Shown: piece by piece, positions 17,433 to 24,728 of the stretch
Layout: every line of letters begins with the position of its first letter
How positions within the stretch are numbered: the first letter of the stretch is position 1
Assembly: GCF_004348895.1 (NCBI RefSeq)
Contig: NZ_RRZK01000038.1
Span: 1 to 64,000 of the forward strand
Origin: Pseudomonas vancouverensis
GTDB lineage: Bacteria; Pseudomonadota; Gammaproteobacteria; Pseudomonadales; Pseudomonadaceae
Direction of reading: 5' to 3'
DNA: 64,000 bases
Program-made: the position numbers and the translations under genes
The notes under the pieces: generated by a model
Told to the model about the DNA's origin: nothing
Seen by the model: only the letters and a program-made list of their open reading frames with translations
Databases searched by the model: none

Positions 17433-17452
17433 CATCGTCCATTCAGACGATG
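17433..17452. promoter_or_regulatory. Steroid-regulon operator 5, symmetric, bidirectional
   Basis: CATCGTCCATTCAGACGATG is almost perfectly symmetrical, unlike the other copies, whose distal half is TAGTCC. It sits between divergent kshA and the SDR operon. Candidate -10 elements are found on both sides: CAGAAT at 17472-17477 rightward (29 nt) and TCTACT at 17412-17407 leftward (30 nt). One site therefore probably drives both units. Confidence 0.8.
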
Positions 17453-17521
17453 CCCGCTTTTACAGGGGCGGCAGAATCCCTTACATGCGCAAAACCCGTG
17501 ATCCCTTGGGAGAATAATAAG

Positions 17522-18565
17522 ATGAGTACCCTGCACCGCATCGAAGCCAAACTGCTGGAAGATCGCTACGCCCGAGGCTGGCACTGCCTGGGGCTGGCTG
17601 CGCAATATCGTGACGGCAAGGCCCATCGCCTGGACGTATTCGGCACCCGCCTGGTGGCCTTTCAGGGCGAAGACGGCGACCTGCATATTCTCGATGGCTA
17701 CTGCCCGCACATGGGCGCCGACCTGAGCACCGGTTGCGTGGAGGGCAACTCGATTCGCTGCCCGTTCCATGCCTGGCGCTGGGGTGCCGACGGCGTGTGC
17801 GATGACATCCCTTATGCCAAACGCATTCCACCGCGGGCCAAAATCAAGAGCTGGCCGATCATGGAAGAAAACCAGCTGCTGTTCGTCTGGAACGACCCGG
17901 AAGGTAACCCGCCGCTGCCGGAACAACGCATCCCGCGTATCGACGCCTGCTTCAGCGATGAATGGGCGGCCTGGGAAGTGGCTGAGCTGCAAATCGATAC
18001 CAACTGCCGCGAACTGATCGACAACATTTCCGACATGGCGCACTTCGGCACCGTGCACGGTGCGCCGGTCGACGAGTTCATCAACGTTTTCGAAGGTCAC
18101 CTGGCCACCCAGATCATGATGGCCCGCAGCGAACGCCTGTCCGGAGACAGTGTGCTGACCACCGAAGCCACCTATTTTGGCCCGGCCTATCAGATTACCG
18201 ACATGCAAGGCGCCATGAACGGTCAGCCGATCCATTCGATCCTGCTCAATTGCCACGTGCCGATCGACCTCGACAGCTTCACCCTGCGCTACGGCGTGCT
18301 GGTGAAAAAGATTCCGGGCCTGAGCGAAGAACAGAACCAGGCGATGGCCAAGGCCTATGTGCAACAGGCCCAGGCAGCCTTCTACGAAGACGTGGCGATC
18401 TGGCACAGCAAGACCCGTGTCGACAACCCGCTGCTGTGTGATGGCGACGGCCCGGTGTATCAATTGCGTCGCTGGTACGAGCAGTTCTACACCGACGTCG
18501 AAGCGCTGGCGCCAGATGTGAAGGAACACAAGAAGTTCGTCGTGCGCGCCCGCGAACGGGTCTGA
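17522..18565 (+). CDS. kshA: 3-ketosteroid 9alpha-hydroxylase oxygenase (KshA)
   Basis: This 347-residue Rieske non-heme iron oxygenase has Rieske ligands Cys61, His63, Cys80 and His83, and the mononuclear iron site Asp171-x2-His174-x4-His179 in DMAHFGTVHG. The stretch CPFHAWRW and the IPYAKRIPP segment are those of KshA. Hydroxylation at C9 combined with delta1-dehydrogenation breaks ring B and yields the 9,10-seco phenol. Its reductase is KshB (3350-4438). The gene stands alone downstream of symmetric operator 5, with a GGGAG ribosome site. Confidence 0.9.
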   Translation: MSTLHRIEAKLLEDRYARGWHCLGLAAQYRDGKAHRLDVFGTRLVAFQGEDGDLHILDGYCPHMGADLSTGCVEGNSIRCPFHAWRWGADGVCDDIPYAKRIPPRAKIKSWPIMEENQLLFVWNDPEGNPPLPEQRIPRIDACFSDEWAAWEVAELQIDTNCRELIDNISDMAHFGTVHGAPVDEFINVFEGHLATQIMMARSERLSGDSVLTTEATYFGPAYQITDMQGAMNGQPIHSILLNCHVPIDLDSFTLRYGVLVKKIPGLSEEQNQAMAKAYVQQAQAAFYEDVAIWHSKTRVDNPLLCDGDGPVYQLRRWYEQFYTDVEALAPDVKEHKKFVVRARERV

Positions 18566-18586
18566 CACGGCCTGTTTGCCCGCCAT

Positions 18587-18616
18587 GGGCCTGACTGGCA
18601 GCCGCCTGTCAGGCCC
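18587..18616 (+). terminator. Inverted repeat after kshA
   Basis: GGGCCTGAC and GTCAGGCCC form a perfect 9-bp stem with a 12-nt loop, 21 nt after the kshA stop. No U-run follows, so it is either a weak terminator or an mRNA-stabilising hairpin. Read-through into the regulator gene remains possible. Confidence 0.5.
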
Positions 18617-18698
18617 TGAGCCCGAGCGTTGCAAGGAGTCGATATCGGCGCTTATTCTCGGCCACCGCCAACGCCAATAATAAAAACGGTTTTTCCCT

Positions 18699-19829
18699 AT
18701 GCAGCAGTGCCTCAGCCTCGATACGTTCAGTGATTTGATCGGCAACCTTTATCAGGGCCCGCTGGAAAACATTCCCTGGGCAACCTTTCTCAATCAGCTC
18801 AATGTGCACCTGAACAGCAAGTACGTGACCTTCATCCTGCGTCCGCCCAGCGCCCATGTGGACGGCTTGATGGTCAACACCACGGGAACCTCGACCGAGG
18901 CGACCGCTTCCTATAACAAACACTTTTTCAGCCTCGACCCCTTCGTCGACCTGCCCAACCGGCAAGTGGTGACGCTTGCCGAGTTCGTCTCCAACGACGA
19001 CTGGCAGCAGTCGGAGTTCTACAAGAACTTCCTCGAACCGGTGGACGTGTTCCACATCCTCGGCGCCGACATCAATACCGTCGACGGCGCCCAATGCCGC
19101 ATCCGCATCAGTCGCGGCCGTGATGACAAGCCTTTCGGCAACGAAGAAAAGGCCATGCTCACGCAGTTCATCCCGCACCTGGAGCGCTCGATCAAGATCC
19201 ACATGCAGCTCAACCGCATCGAAGCCGAACGCAACCTGTATGCCGGTGCGGTCAACCAGATGGCGGTCGGCACCATCATCCTCGACGAGTCCGGCAAGGT
19301 GCTGCAGACCAACCAGGTGGCCGACCGGCTGATCCAGGAAAAGGACGGCATCAAACTGGTCAACGACGGTTTGCAGGTCGGCACGGCGCGCGACACCCAG
19401 GAGTTCCGTCGACTGGTCAAACAGTCGCTGCTGTCGCAGAAAAGCAGCAACCCGTCGGTGGTCGAGGCCCTGCGTGTGCAGCGTCCGTCGGGCAAGGCCG
19501 ACCTGGGCATCATCGTGCGCTCGGTGCCGCTGACCGACTGGAGCGAAGGCAAGCAGTGCCCGACCGTGGTGATTTTCATCAGCGACCCGGAACAGCAGTC
19601 CACCGCACCGCAAGAGATCGTCCGCGCCCTGTTCGATTTCACCCCCGCGGAAACCCAGCTGGCCATGCTGCTGGCCAACGGTTTGACACTGGATGAAGCC
19701 TCGGAAGAACTCGGCATCAGCCGCAACACTTCACGGGCGCACCTGCGTTCGACCTTCTCGAAAACCGGCGTGACCCGCCAGACCATGCTGGTGCGCCTGA
19801 TCCTGCGCAGCGTAGCGACCCTCGGCTAA
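18699..19829 (+). CDS. LuxR-type regulator (TesR/TeiR-like), steroid activator candidate
   Basis: The protein has 376 residues. The C-terminal LuxR helix-turn-helix spans about 310-372 (TPAETQLAMLLANGLTLDEASEELGISRNT). The long N-terminal half reads like a PAS/GAF-type sensing region (AVNQMAVGTIILDESGKVLQTN). There is no receiver Asp pocket or quorum-sensing signature. Size and layout match the TesR/TeiR steroid activators of Comamonas testosteroni. It is encoded amid ten copies of a palindromic operator but has none of its own and no clear Shine-Dalgarno before ATG 18699, so it may be constitutively low or fed from kshA. The activator role is inferred. Confidence 0.8.
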   Translation: MQQCLSLDTFSDLIGNLYQGPLENIPWATFLNQLNVHLNSKYVTFILRPPSAHVDGLMVNTTGTSTEATASYNKHFFSLDPFVDLPNRQVVTLAEFVSNDDWQQSEFYKNFLEPVDVFHILGADINTVDGAQCRIRISRGRDDKPFGNEEKAMLTQFIPHLERSIKIHMQLNRIEAERNLYAGAVNQMAVGTIILDESGKVLQTNQVADRLIQEKDGIKLVNDGLQVGTARDTQEFRRLVKQSLLSQKSSNPSVVEALRVQRPSGKADLGIIVRSVPLTDWSEGKQCPTVVIFISDPEQQSTAPQEIVRALFDFTPAETQLAMLLANGLTLDEASEELGISRNTSRAHLRSTFSKTGVTRQTMLVRLILRSVATLG

Positions 19830-19842
19830 CCCCCTGCCCCGC

Positions 19843-19862
19843 CCTCGTCCGCTTGGACGATG
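19843..19862 (+). promoter_or_regulatory. Steroid-regulon operator 6 (Nudix gene)
   Basis: The site reads CCTCGTCCGCTTGGACGATG, nearly symmetric. A CACAGT hexamer at 19883-19888 ends 30 nt beyond GGAC, and the Nudix start is 54 nt away. Its presence ties the Nudix gene to the regulon. Confidence 0.7.
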
Positions 19863-19916
19863 GCGGCCCTGGCGGCGCGGCGCACAGTGTGGTTATCCCA
19901 ACCAGGGGCCAGACCC

Positions 19917-20465
19917 ATGCGCAACTCTCCGACCATCCTCAAGACTGAACTGCTGGCGCAAAGCGGACACTTTCAGATCGAAGCCCTGCACCTGCAATTC
20001 AGCAACGGCCAGCAGCGGGTCTACGAACGTTTGCGCGGCACCGGTTATCGTTCGGTGATGCTGGTGGCGATGCCCGATCCGCAGCATGTGCTGCTGGTGC
20101 GCGAGTACGCGGTCGGGGTGGAAAAAACCATTCTCGGCCTGCCCAAGGGCGGTGCGGAAGTGGATGAGGATTACCTGCAAGCGGCGCAGCGCGAACTCGG
20201 CGAGGAAGTCGGGTTGCGCGCGGCATGCCTGACGGAGTTGGGCGAACTGACCCTGGCACCGGGGCATTTGTGCCATCGCTACCGGGTGGTGCTGGCCGAG
20301 CATCTGAGCCCGTGCCAGCTGGAGGGCGACGAACCCGAGCCGCTGGAATGCCTGAAGGTGCCCCTGGCGCAGATTCCCGAACTGGTCGCCCGGGGTGAAC
20401 TGCACGAAGCGCGGGCCATTGCCGCCCTGTTCATGGCCATGGGCGCCCTCGCCCGGCGCACTTGA
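19917..20465 (+). CDS. Nudix hydrolase, NudE-like
   Basis: The 182-residue protein has a complete Nudix box (GGAEVDEDYLQAAQRELGEEVGL, i.e. G-x5-E-x7-RE-U-x-EE-x-G-U). Flanking segments LQFSNGQQRVYERLR and EGDEPEPL are those of NudE, which hydrolyses ADP-ribose, NADH and related dinucleotides. Its position downstream of a steroid operator is unusual. It could salvage NADH/ADP-ribose species or act on a CoA/ADP-linked intermediate. ATG 19917 is preferred over an upstream in-frame start that overlaps the operator. A second, housekeeping nudE is expected elsewhere. Confidence 0.8.
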   Translation: MRNSPTILKTELLAQSGHFQIEALHLQFSNGQQRVYERLRGTGYRSVMLVAMPDPQHVLLVREYAVGVEKTILGLPKGGAEVDEDYLQAAQRELGEEVGLRAACLTELGELTLAPGHLCHRYRVVLAEHLSPCQLEGDEPEPLECLKVPLAQIPELVARGELHEARAIAALFMAMGALARRT

Positions 20466-20479
20466 TACACCCCATCCCC

Positions 20480-20582
20480 CTGTAGGAGCGAGCACGCTCG
20501 CGATGGACGTCAACGATAACGCGGGGTATCAGGCAGCCCGTGTCGTCCGTGCCTCCATCGCGAGCGTGCTCGCTCCTACAGG
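20480..20582. repeat. REP doublet
   Basis: Arms CTGTAGGAGCGAGCACGCTCG and CGAGCGTGCTCGCTCCTACAG are perfect inverted copies around a spacer of about 60 nt. It lies between the Nudix gene and operator 7. Confidence 0.85.
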
Positions 20583-20608
20583 GGATGCGCAGCCCCAGAT
20601 GCACCGGC

Positions 20609-20626
20609 TAGTCCATTCGGACGAAG
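20609..20626 (+). promoter_or_regulatory. Steroid-regulon operator 7 (small exported protein)
   Basis: The site reads TAGTCCATTCGGACGAAG. A weak -10-like TAACGT at 20647-20652 ends 30 nt after GGAC. The only gene before the terminator at 20880 is the 55-codon reading frame starting at 20690. Confidence 0.7.
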
Positions 20627-20689
20627 CCGCTTTTTGCCAATCGCCCTAACGTACCCCTACAACAACAAAAATCCGTACCGAGGCGCGCC

Positions 20690-20857
20690 ATGCGTAAAGC
20701 CACCTACGCCCTGTTCATCCTTGTTTGTGCCGGCAGCACTGCCAGTCTGTGCCAGGTGTTCAAGAATGAAGCCTACCGACCGACCACCGCCTACTTCAGC
20801 TGTTCGAGCGCGGCGGTCAACTGCTACCCGCCCGTGGTTCGCAACCTGCTGCCCTGA
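20690..20857 (+). CDS. Small exported Cys-containing protein, unknown
   Basis: A 55-residue protein beginning MRKATYALFILVCAGSTASL, a short signal-peptide-like or single-membrane segment. The tail carries Cys21, Cys38 and Cys45 and ends YPPVVRNLLP. It sits 63 nt after operator 7 and is closed by a good terminator, so it appears to be a monocistronic member of the steroid regulon. I do not recognise the family. The ribosome site is poor (CGAGGCGCGCC), which lowers confidence slightly, but the context is specific. Confidence 0.6.
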   Translation: MRKATYALFILVCAGSTASLCQVFKNEAYRPTTAYFSCSSAAVNCYPPVVRNLLP

Positions 20858-20879
20858 GCACAGGTTTCACCGGGCATAA

Positions 20880-20905
20880 AAAAACCACCGAATCCGGTGG
20901 TTTTT
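20880..20905. terminator. Bidirectional terminator
   Basis: AAAAACCACCG, loop AATC, CGGTGGTTTTT: a perfect 11-bp stem with A/T tracts on both sides. It can terminate both the small protein gene (rightward) and the hsaDEGF operon (leftward). Confidence 0.9.
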
Positions 20906-20920
20906 CTGTTCCTGCCGAAA

Positions 20921-21955
20921 TCAGGTCGGCAACACGCCCCGAGCACGGGACAAGGTCAGGGCCAGGTCTTCGATCATGTCTTCCTGACCACCTACCGTGC
21001 CGCGACGGCCCAGCTCCACCAGCAACTCGCGGGCCGCGATGCCGTATTTCTGCTCGGCACGCTTGGCGAACAGCAGGAACGAGCTGTACACACCGGCGTA
21101 GCCCAGGGTCAACGCATCGCGGTCGAGACGGATCGGCTGGTCCATCATCGGCACCACCAGGTCCTCGGCGACGTCCATGATCCTGTACAGGTCGACACCA
21201 CTGTTGACGCCCATGCGCTCCAGTACCGCAACGAACACTTCCAGCGGCGTGTTGCCCGCGCCGGCGCCAAGACCGGCGACCGAGCCGTCGATGCGTGCAG
21301 CACCTGCCTCGATCGCGGCCAGGGAGTTGGCGATGGCCATGCCCATGTTGTGGTGCCCGTGGAAACCGACTTCAGTCCCGGCATTCAACCCTGCGCGCAA
21401 AGCGCCGATTTTCTGCGTCACTTCGTCGGGCAGCATGTAGCCAGCCGAGTCGGTGCAGTAGATGCAATTGGCGCCGTAACTTTCCATCAGCCGCGCCTGC
21501 TCCAGCAGTTTTTCCGCGCTGACCATGTGCGCCATCATCAGGAAGCCGACGGTATCCAGGCCCATCTTTGCCGACATGCCGATGTGCTGGCCGGACACGT
21601 CCGCTTCGGTGCAGTGAGTGGCCACGCGAATGGTCGAGACGCCGTGCTCGTGGGCCATCTTCAGATGATCCAGCGTGCCGATGCCCGGCAACAGCAGCGC
21701 CGACACCTTGGCCTGTTTCATCTGCGGGATCACCGCAGCGAAATATTCCTCGTCGCTGTGGGCCGGGAAACCGTAGTTCAGCGATGCACCGCCCAGGCCA
21801 TCGCCATGGGTAATCTCGATCAAGGGCACGCCCGCCGCATCAAGGCCGGTGGCCACCGAAACCATTTGCTCAAGGCTGATCTGGTGCTGTTTGGCGTGCA
21901 TGCCGTCGCGCAGGCTCATGTCGTGCAGACGGACGCTCTTACCTTGTAAATTCAT
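20921..21955 (-). CDS. hsaF: 4-hydroxy-2-oxovalerate-type aldolase (HsaF/TesG)
   Basis: A 344-residue class II aldolase of the DmpG/BphI/HsaF family. The catalytic Arg16-Asp17 and His20 are in LHDMSLRDGMHAKQH, and metal ligands are in GFHGHHNMGM. It cleaves 4-hydroxy-2-oxo acids (4-hydroxy-2-oxohexanoate in steroid catabolism) to pyruvate and an aldehyde that is channelled to the partner dehydrogenase. It is last in the four-gene leftward operon, 13 nt after the dehydrogenase gene. Confidence 0.9.
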   Translation of the reverse strand: MNLQGKSVRLHDMSLRDGMHAKQHQISLEQMVSVATGLDAAGVPLIEITHGDGLGGASLNYGFPAHSDEEYFAAVIPQMKQAKVSALLLPGIGTLDHLKMAHEHGVSTIRVATHCTEADVSGQHIGMSAKMGLDTVGFLMMAHMVSAEKLLEQARLMESYGANCIYCTDSAGYMLPDEVTQKIGALRAGLNAGTEVGFHGHHNMGMAIANSLAAIEAGAARIDGSVAGLGAGAGNTPLEVFVAVLERMGVNSGVDLYRIMDVAEDLVVPMMDQPIRLDRDALTLGYAGVYSSFLLFAKRAEQKYGIAARELLVELGRRGTVGGQEDMIEDLALTLSRARGVLPT

Positions 21956-21968
21956 CGGGATTCTCCAC

Positions 21969-22877
21969 TCAGCGAACGGGCAGTTGCAGGGCGCCCTTGT
22001 GGGCTTCTTCGGCGAACATCTCGGCGGTGCGCAGGCCTGCGGCGGTCATGATGTCGAGGTTGCCGGCGGACTTGGGCAGGAAGTCGCCGAGGCCTTCGAC
22101 CTCAATGAAAATCGACACCTTGCGTCCGTCGAACACCGGCCCGTTGATCAACTTGTAGCCCGGCACGTAACGCTGTACCTCGCGGACCATTTCCAGCACC
22201 GAAGTGCGGATCGCATCCTGGTTCGGCTCGTCATCGGTCAGGCAGTGAATGGTGTCGCGCATCATCAGCGGCGGCTCGGCCGGGTTGATCACGATGATCG
22301 CCTTGCCACGCCGGGCGCCACCGATCTTCTCCACGGCACCGGCGGTGGTGCGGGTGAACTCGTCGATGTTCTGCCGCGTGCCCGGTCCCACCGAACCCGA
22401 TGACACGGTAGCGACGATCTCGCCGTAGCTCACCGGCTGCACCCGCGACACCGCCGCCACCATCGGAATGGTCGCTTGGCCGCCGCAAGTGACCATGTTG
22501 ACGTTCATCGCCAGTTTCGCCGCGTGCTCCTTGAGGTTGACCGGCGGCACGCAGAACGGGCCGATGGCCGCTGGCGTGAGGTCGATCATGATCACGCCCA
22601 GCTCATTGAGCTTGCGGCTGTTTTCCGCGTGCACGTAAGCCGAAGTGGCATCGAAGGCGACACGAATGTCATCGTCGAGCACGTGCGGCAGCAAACCGTC
22701 GACGCCTTCGGCCGTGGTTTTGATGCCCATTTCCCGGGCACGTTTCAGGCCTTCGGATTCAGGATCGACGCCGACCATCCACACCGGTTCGATCCATTCC
22801 GATCGGCACATTTTCATCAGCAAGTCGGTGCCGATATTGCCCGGGCCGATAATGGCCGCTCTGAGTTTCTTGCTCAT
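21969..22877 (-). CDS. hsaG: Acylating aldehyde dehydrogenase (HsaG/TesF)
   Basis: The 302-residue protein has an N-terminal NAD site (AAIIGPGNIGTDL) and the active-site Cys in NMVTCGGQATIP. It converts propionaldehyde or acetaldehyde delivered by the aldolase to the acyl-CoA. The family always pairs with the aldolase encoded next door. The start at 22877 (MSKKLRAAIIG) is chosen because it places the NAD motif at the usual distance; the reading frame upstream overlaps the hydratase gene's 3' end. Confidence 0.9.
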   Translation of the reverse strand: MSKKLRAAIIGPGNIGTDLLMKMCRSEWIEPVWMVGVDPESEGLKRAREMGIKTTAEGVDGLLPHVLDDDIRVAFDATSAYVHAENSRKLNELGVIMIDLTPAAIGPFCVPPVNLKEHAAKLAMNVNMVTCGGQATIPMVAAVSRVQPVSYGEIVATVSSGSVGPGTRQNIDEFTRTTAGAVEKIGGARRGKAIIVINPAEPPLMMRDTIHCLTDDEPNQDAIRTSVLEMVREVQRYVPGYKLINGPVFDGRKVSIFIEVEGLGDFLPKSAGNLDIMTAAGLRTAEMFAEEAHKGALQLPVR

Positions 22878-22896
22878 TCGGTTAAAACCCCACAAG

Positions 22897-23688
22897 TCAG
22901 GCGCAGAAAGACACCCGGGCGCTGCCCAGGCCATCGATGGTCAATTCGAAGCGGTCACCGGCGCGGGCCGGTTCCAGCGGCACCAGTGAGCCCGAGAGAA
23001 TGATCTCCCCGGCCTTGAACGGAATGCCGAAGGCGCCCAGGGTGTTGGCCAGCCAGGCCACGGCGGTGAGCGGATTGCCCTGCACCGCCGAACCCAGGCC
23101 TTCGCTCAGCGGCTGGCCATTCTTGAACACGCGCATGCGCAGGTTGGGCAGATCGAGTTCCCGCGGATCGACCTGACTGTCACCCAGCACGAACACCCCG
23201 CAGGAAGCGTTGTCGGCAACAGTGTCCTGTATGCGGATACGCCAGTCGTGAATCCGCGAGTCGACAATCTCGAAGCACGGCATCACGCATTCGGTGGCGG
23301 CCAGCACATCGGCTTCGGTGATGCCGGGGCCGACCAGATCCTGCTTGAGCTTGAACGCGATCTCACCCTCGGCACGGGGCTGGATCAGCTTGTTGGCCGA
23401 CAGGGAAATCTGCGCGTCGTCAGCGAACGCCATCTGCCGTGTGATGAAGCCGAAGTCCGGTTGATGCACGTTGAGCATCTGCTGGACGGCAGCCGAGGTC
23501 ACACCGATTTTCTTGCCGACAATCGCGTCACCGGCGGCCACCCGACGTTCGATGGCGTACAGGGAAATGTGGTAGGCGTCCTCGATGCTGATCGCCGGCC
23601 AGCGCTCGGTCAGCGGCGCCAGGGTCGAGCCGCTGAGCAGCGCCTGATACAGCTCTTCGCCGAACTCACGGCGCAATTGCACGCTCAT
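22897..23688 (-). CDS. hsaE: 2-hydroxypentadienoate-type hydratase (HsaE/TesE)
   Basis: This 263-residue member of the 2-keto-4-pentenoate hydratase family contains KIGVTSAAVQQMLNV, the acidic site EGEIAFKL and the DNASCGVFVLG segment. It adds water to the 2-hydroxydienoate released by the meta-cleavage hydrolase. Its ATG at 23688 shares one base with the stop of the hydrolase gene, so the two are tightly coupled. Confidence 0.88.
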   Translation of the reverse strand: MSVQLRREFGEELYQALLSGSTLAPLTERWPAISIEDAYHISLYAIERRVAAGDAIVGKKIGVTSAAVQQMLNVHQPDFGFITRQMAFADDAQISLSANKLIQPRAEGEIAFKLKQDLVGPGITEADVLAATECVMPCFEIVDSRIHDWRIRIQDTVADNASCGVFVLGDSQVDPRELDLPNLRMRVFKNGQPLSEGLGSAVQGNPLTAVAWLANTLGAFGIPFKAGEIILSGSLVPLEPARAGDRFELTIDGLGSARVSFCA

Positions 23689-24512
23689 CAACGCGCCTCC
23701 TGCAGGAAGGCCAGGCACTCGCGATTGAACAGCTCGCGGTGTTCGACCTGAACCCAATGGCCGCACTCGCTGAGCATCACGAAGCGGATACGGCTGCAGT
23801 GTTCGAGCATGGTCTGGGCGCCCGAGGATGGGCAGAATTTGTCGTTCATGCCCCAGAAACCAAGGATCGGGCATTGCAATTCGGCCAGGCGCGCGGTCAT
23901 GTTCGGCACCTGCATGGTCGACAACACGCACACCGGCTGCTGTTGCACCACGGCCACGCGTTCGTTGACCGTTTCGTCGCTGATCAGGCTTTCGTCGAAC
24001 AGTTGCAGGGCCAGCAAACGACGCATGCCGGCCGCGTCATTCAACTCGCCCTTGGCGAAGGCCGCGCCCATTTTCTGGATGCCTTCCATCTGCAGGTAGT
24101 ACTGCTCTTTTTCCATCAGGCCACCGGGGGCCATCAGCACCAGGCGGCTGACCCGCTGCGGTTGATCGAGGGCAAACTTGATGGCGATGGCGCCGCCCAG
24201 CGAGTTGCCGACCAGCACGCAACGCTGGATATCCAGCGCATCGAGCAAGCCGTTCAGGGCGCTGACAAAGAAGTCCAGGGTGTAGAGGGTGTCGGGTTTG
24301 TCCGACGCACCGTAGCCCGGCAGGTCGGGCACGATGACCCGGTAACCGGCCTCGGCGAACACCGGGTAGTTCTGCTTGAAGTTGCTGTGACCGCTGGCGC
24401 CCGGCCCGCTGCCATGAATGAAAATCACCGGTTCGCCGTTGCCGACGTCCCGGTAGTGCAGCTGCAAACCTTCCGGCAGCGTAACGAAGTGCCCTTGCGC
24501 TGAAGCGCCCAT
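23688..24512 (-). CDS. hsaD: Meta-cleavage product hydrolase (HsaD/TesD-like)
   Basis: A 274-residue alpha/beta hydrolase of the C-C bond hydrolase group. The oxyanion stretch is HGSGPGASG, the nucleophile Ser104 is in GNSLGG, Asp224 is in GMNDKF and His252 is in CGHWVQVEH. In steroid breakdown it splits the product of extradiol cleavage (4,9-DSHA) into HIP and a hydroxydienoate. It heads the operon under operator 8. No extradiol dioxygenase gene is linked here. Confidence 0.88.
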   Translation of the reverse strand: MGASAQGHFVTLPEGLQLHYRDVGNGEPVIFIHGSGPGASGHSNFKQNYPVFAEAGYRVIVPDLPGYGASDKPDTLYTLDFFVSALNGLLDALDIQRCVLVGNSLGGAIAIKFALDQPQRVSRLVLMAPGGLMEKEQYYLQMEGIQKMGAAFAKGELNDAAGMRRLLALQLFDESLISDETVNERVAVVQQQPVCVLSTMQVPNMTARLAELQCPILGFWGMNDKFCPSSGAQTMLEHCSRIRFVMLSECGHWVQVEHRELFNRECLAFLQEAR

Positions 24513-24570
24513 AAGGTGTCCTCCCGGCCTGTTGTTGTACCGGGATTATTCCGAGGGGCCGGGTGCGCAA

Positions 24571-24588
24571 CATCGTCCGACAGGACTA
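24571..24588 (-). promoter_or_regulatory. Steroid-regulon operator 8 (hsaDEGF operon)
   Basis: On the minus strand it reads TAGTCCTGTCGGACGATG. AATAAT (24550-24545), the best -10 of the set, ends exactly 30 nt after GGAC. The hydrolase start is 58 nt away. Confidence 0.85.
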
Positions 24589-24617
24589 CGCCATCGCCGG
24601 TTATACCTGCCTCTAAT

Positions 24618-24646
24618 GGGGGTGCGAGTTTGCTCCGGGCGGCGTT
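24618..24646 (+). repeat. Solitary REP half
   Basis: GGTGCGAGTTTGCTCCGGGC and the following GGCGTTT match the left arm of the REP elements found elsewhere, but no inverted partner lies nearby. It is wedged between divergent operators 8 and 9. Confidence 0.6.
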
Positions 24647-24648
24647 TC

Positions 24649-24666
24649 TAGTCCCATCGGACGTTG
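24649..24666 (+). promoter_or_regulatory. Steroid-regulon operator 9 (SDR-SRPBCC operon)
   Basis: The site reads TAGTCCCATCGGACGTTG. The -10-like TAGCAT at 24687-24692 ends 30 nt after GGAC. It is 62 nt from the SDR start. Confidence 0.8.
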
Positions 24667-24728
24667 GCCTTTCCAGGTCGCAGACCTAGCATCGGGAGCA
24701 TTTCCCCTTCGACTGAATGAGGCGTTCC

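Noticed and set aside
16547..17521. N-terminal extension of kshA by over 300 codons
   Set aside because: The extension is antisense to an SDR and contains the operator. The ATG at 17522 with its ribosome site gives the normal KshA N-terminus.
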